64,000 nt of DNA from Merluccius polli (taxonomy: Eukaryota > Chordata > Actinopteri > Gadiformes > Merlucciidae). The notes beneath the pieces are model-generated. The model was not told the DNA's origin, ran no database searches, and was given only the letters and a program-made list of their open reading frames with translations. This document shows positions 62,140 through 64,000 of the stretch, piece by piece. The first letter of the stretch is position 1. Every line of letters starts with the position of its first letter. The DNA lies in assembly GCA_030340625.1 (NCBI GenBank), contig JAOPHQ010005711.1, positions 106,001 to 170,000 on the forward strand. The letters are read 5' to 3'. The position numbers were made by a program, and so were the translations under genes.

Positions 62140-62400
62140 TAAAACAGGCCCAGGGCTTTCAGGTGGACCTTGGCCATTCACCCTTGATCGGCGGCCATTC
62201 AGCGCGCCGTGCTGCTGGAGTCGGACCCAGATGCGCTCCCCCAGCGTGACGCGCGGCGCTACAGATTGCTGCAGGAAGACGCGCCGCGGGAAGGGAGCGG
62301 CTGGGGGGGGCGCCATTGTACGGCGTGGCCCCCGGGGCCCCCCGCCGATTTCGGACCCCGAGTTGCGATGGTCGGCCATTAGCTCCTTTTCACATTGAAC
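62140..62400. promoter_or_regulatory. CpG-rich island-like segment with an 80-codon minus-strand frame
   Basis: This 260-bp block is GC- and CpG-rich in AT-rich surroundings. On the minus strand a frame of about 80 codons (MADHRNSGSEIGGGPRG to the stop near 62135) crosses all of it and contains RRVFLQQSVAPRVTLGERI. I recognise no domain. It may be a regulatory island, a first exon of an unseen neighbour, or chance. Confidence 0.25.
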
Positions 62401-63046
62401 AATAAGTCTCAACCCTTTGATTCCGCCCCACACCCACCACCCCTCCTGTGAAACAAACACCAGTCTCCCCCCCCCCACCCACCCAGTTTCACTTCAGATG
62501 GTACACGAGAGGAGAAGAGAGTGAGATTTGTATTTGACTTTTTATATTTTATATTTTTACTACTACTATATTTTACACCTGCTTTGGCAATGTAAACATT
62601 TATTTCCCATGCCAATAACGTTTTTTTGAATTGAGTTAAATTGAAGCGAGAGAGTCAGAGAGAGAGAGAGAGAAGAGAGAAACTACCCCCACATAAAAGC
62701 AAGCTCAAGAAACTCGCTGTAACCATGATGCAGTCGAGTCATGACTCTGCAGTTTCCACTTCTCCCTACCACCGTTTAGGCTACTATGAACACCGCTGTC
62801 CTGTTGAAATCACATTGTGACGAACGTTAGGCCTACATGTGTTTATAACAATTGAAAAAAATCCCCCAAATATTTATCAGCCCATGTAGATATTTGCATC
62901 GTCTATTTGCACTGTCCTCTCGGGTGAAATGAAGACATTGAGTGTGGAGGAAAAAGAGAAGATTGAGCAGCAGACCAAAAAAAAAAAAAAAAGGGGCTCA
63001 ATGGTCTTAAAACAGAGACATCAAACCATACAAGTCCTGGCCCAGC

Positions 63047-63096
63047 AGCTTTGTCCTGGGCCATGGCCTTGGTGGAGGGGATTGTTATGCAAAGCG
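63047..63096 (+). promoter_or_regulatory. SOX-OCT composite site upstream of pou5f3
   Basis: GATTGTTATGCAAAG (63080-63094) matches the composite consensus CATTGTTATGCAAAT at all positions except the two outermost bases. The SOX half (ATTGTT) and the OCT half (ATGCAAA) are directly adjacent, as needed for SOX2-OCT4 co-binding. A further CTTTGTCC SOX-like site lies 30 bp away. It is about 3.3 kb upstream of the pou5f3 start codon. Confidence 0.55.
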
Positions 63097-63179
63097 CAGC
63101 GACAGCGAGATGGTTCGACTGTAAGCAGTGCTTCAGAGAGAAAGATGCATGACTGCAGAGGGCTCTTGGGGAGTCCTTA

Positions 63180-63268
63180 GGAGGAGGATGGGGGTGGTGG
63201 GGGAGTGGGTGGTGGAGTGGGGGAGTGGGTGGGTGGGGTGGTGGTGGGGGAGTGGGTGGGGGGGGGGT
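63180..63268. repeat. GGGTGGTGGGGGAGTG purine-rich repeat
   Basis: Degenerate 8- to 16-bp G-rich units just beyond the SOX-OCT site; potential G-quadruplex sequence. Confidence 0.85.
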
Positions 63269-63269
63269 C

Positions 63270-63789
63270 TGAATAGACCCCAGTACAGTACAGAGGGTTG
63301 GATCTGAAAAGCCAGCAGATGTCTCAGATGTTGGCTCTATAGAGTCTTTAGAGCTCAGGAAACCTCTGGAGATCTGAGTCTTGGTGGAAGCACAGCGAGA
63401 GGCCGAGGGAGGGAGATACAAGACGAGCAGATGTGTTGTGGAAGAGACAGACAGGGGAAACCCGCTTTTTTTCCTGTGAAATGTTTGACATATTTGATGC
63501 GAGTTCTTCTTTCATGTGGGGTTCTTTGGTATCAGGTCCCTGCAGGGCTCACAAACTGCATGTGTGCATGTGCAAATCAGGCTAGTCCTTCGCTTCTGAA
63601 ATTGCATGCTTTTTTTTCTCACATGAAAATGAATCCTAATCTGTTTTGCCATATGTTTGCATCCAAAATCATATTGATTTTGAGATCAGACCAGAATCTA
63701 TGTTTTATGTATTCTCTGTTATCCTGTAAAATAATTTTGTGAAATTAATGTTCTGTCTGTGTTCCTCTGTTTCTCTGGCCTCTAAACAG

Positions 63790-63835
<46 letters not shown>

Positions 63836-64000
63836 CATAGTACATTCTAGACAGGGCTCCTTGCACACACATACACTGAATATGAAAAGTGGTTTTCCTT
63901 CATGTATTCTTACATGTGACAAGGTTCTCTGAGTAGGCCTGAAGATCCGGTAACCTTGACGACGCCTTGAATGGCGGGTCCACCCACTGGGCCAGATCAC
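63270..64000. other. Window end, no gene recognised
   Basis: Holds a (TA)n microsatellite at 63793-63834. Frames here, including one reaching the window edge on the minus strand, show no family I recognise. Confidence 0.4.

Noticed and set aside
63791..64000. Minus-strand ORF at the window edge as a zinc-finger exon
   Set aside because: HVRIHEGKP looks like a finger linker but no C2H2 cysteines precede it, and the frame runs into a (TA)n array.

Overview
This is nuclear DNA from a ray-finned (teleost) fish. It holds split genes with consensus GT-AG introns, very dense (CA)n/(GT)n microsatellites, many small terminal-inverted-repeat DNA transposons, and four genes whose order matches human 9q34.3: pnpla7, clic3, fut7 and the class V POU gene pou5f3. 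The species cannot be fixed. The LTR element resembles the Gmr1 group first described in cod, but that group occurs in many fishes.

Layout. (1) 1-1541: DNA downstream of pnpla7, with one small unrecognised ORF. (2) 1542-37810, minus strand: a complete pnpla7-type gene. I could join 33 coding exons in phase into a 1282-residue protein with an N-terminal membrane anchor, cyclic-nucleotide-binding-like domains and a patatin esterase domain. Its introns are filled with microsatellites, minisatellites, MITEs, a BED-finger hAT remnant and a full-length Ty3/gypsy retrotransposon (25038-29928) with integrase placed before reverse transcriptase. (3) 37811-45136: the pnpla7 5' side, a 55-bp minisatellite, and a 41-bp minisatellite split by a 2.9-kb insert. 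The insert holds two facing, nearly identical THAP-domain ORFs in a large palindrome. (4) 45568-50286, minus: clic3, six exons, 240 residues. (5) 52657-53645: a hAT remnant with an exact 8-bp target duplication, then fut7 (53794-54814, plus), whose reading frame is broken by one extra base. (6) 56820-59757, minus: pou5f3, five exons, 498 residues, tail-to-tail with fut7. (7) 59758-64000: pou5f3 upstream DNA with promoter-like motifs and, about 3.3 kb from the start codon, a near-consensus SOX-OCT composite site.

The four host genes do not form one pathway: a lysophospholipase, a glutaredoxin-fold chloride channel/oxidoreductase, a Golgi fucosyltransferase and a pluripotency factor. What links them is conserved synteny. 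No RNA gene or CRISPR array was recognised. The points most worth a second look are the pou5f3 regulatory motifs, the THAP palindrome, the integrase-first retrotransposon whose frame breaks all sit at G runs, the fut7 frameshift, and the dinucleotide repeats placed beside pnpla7 splice sites.
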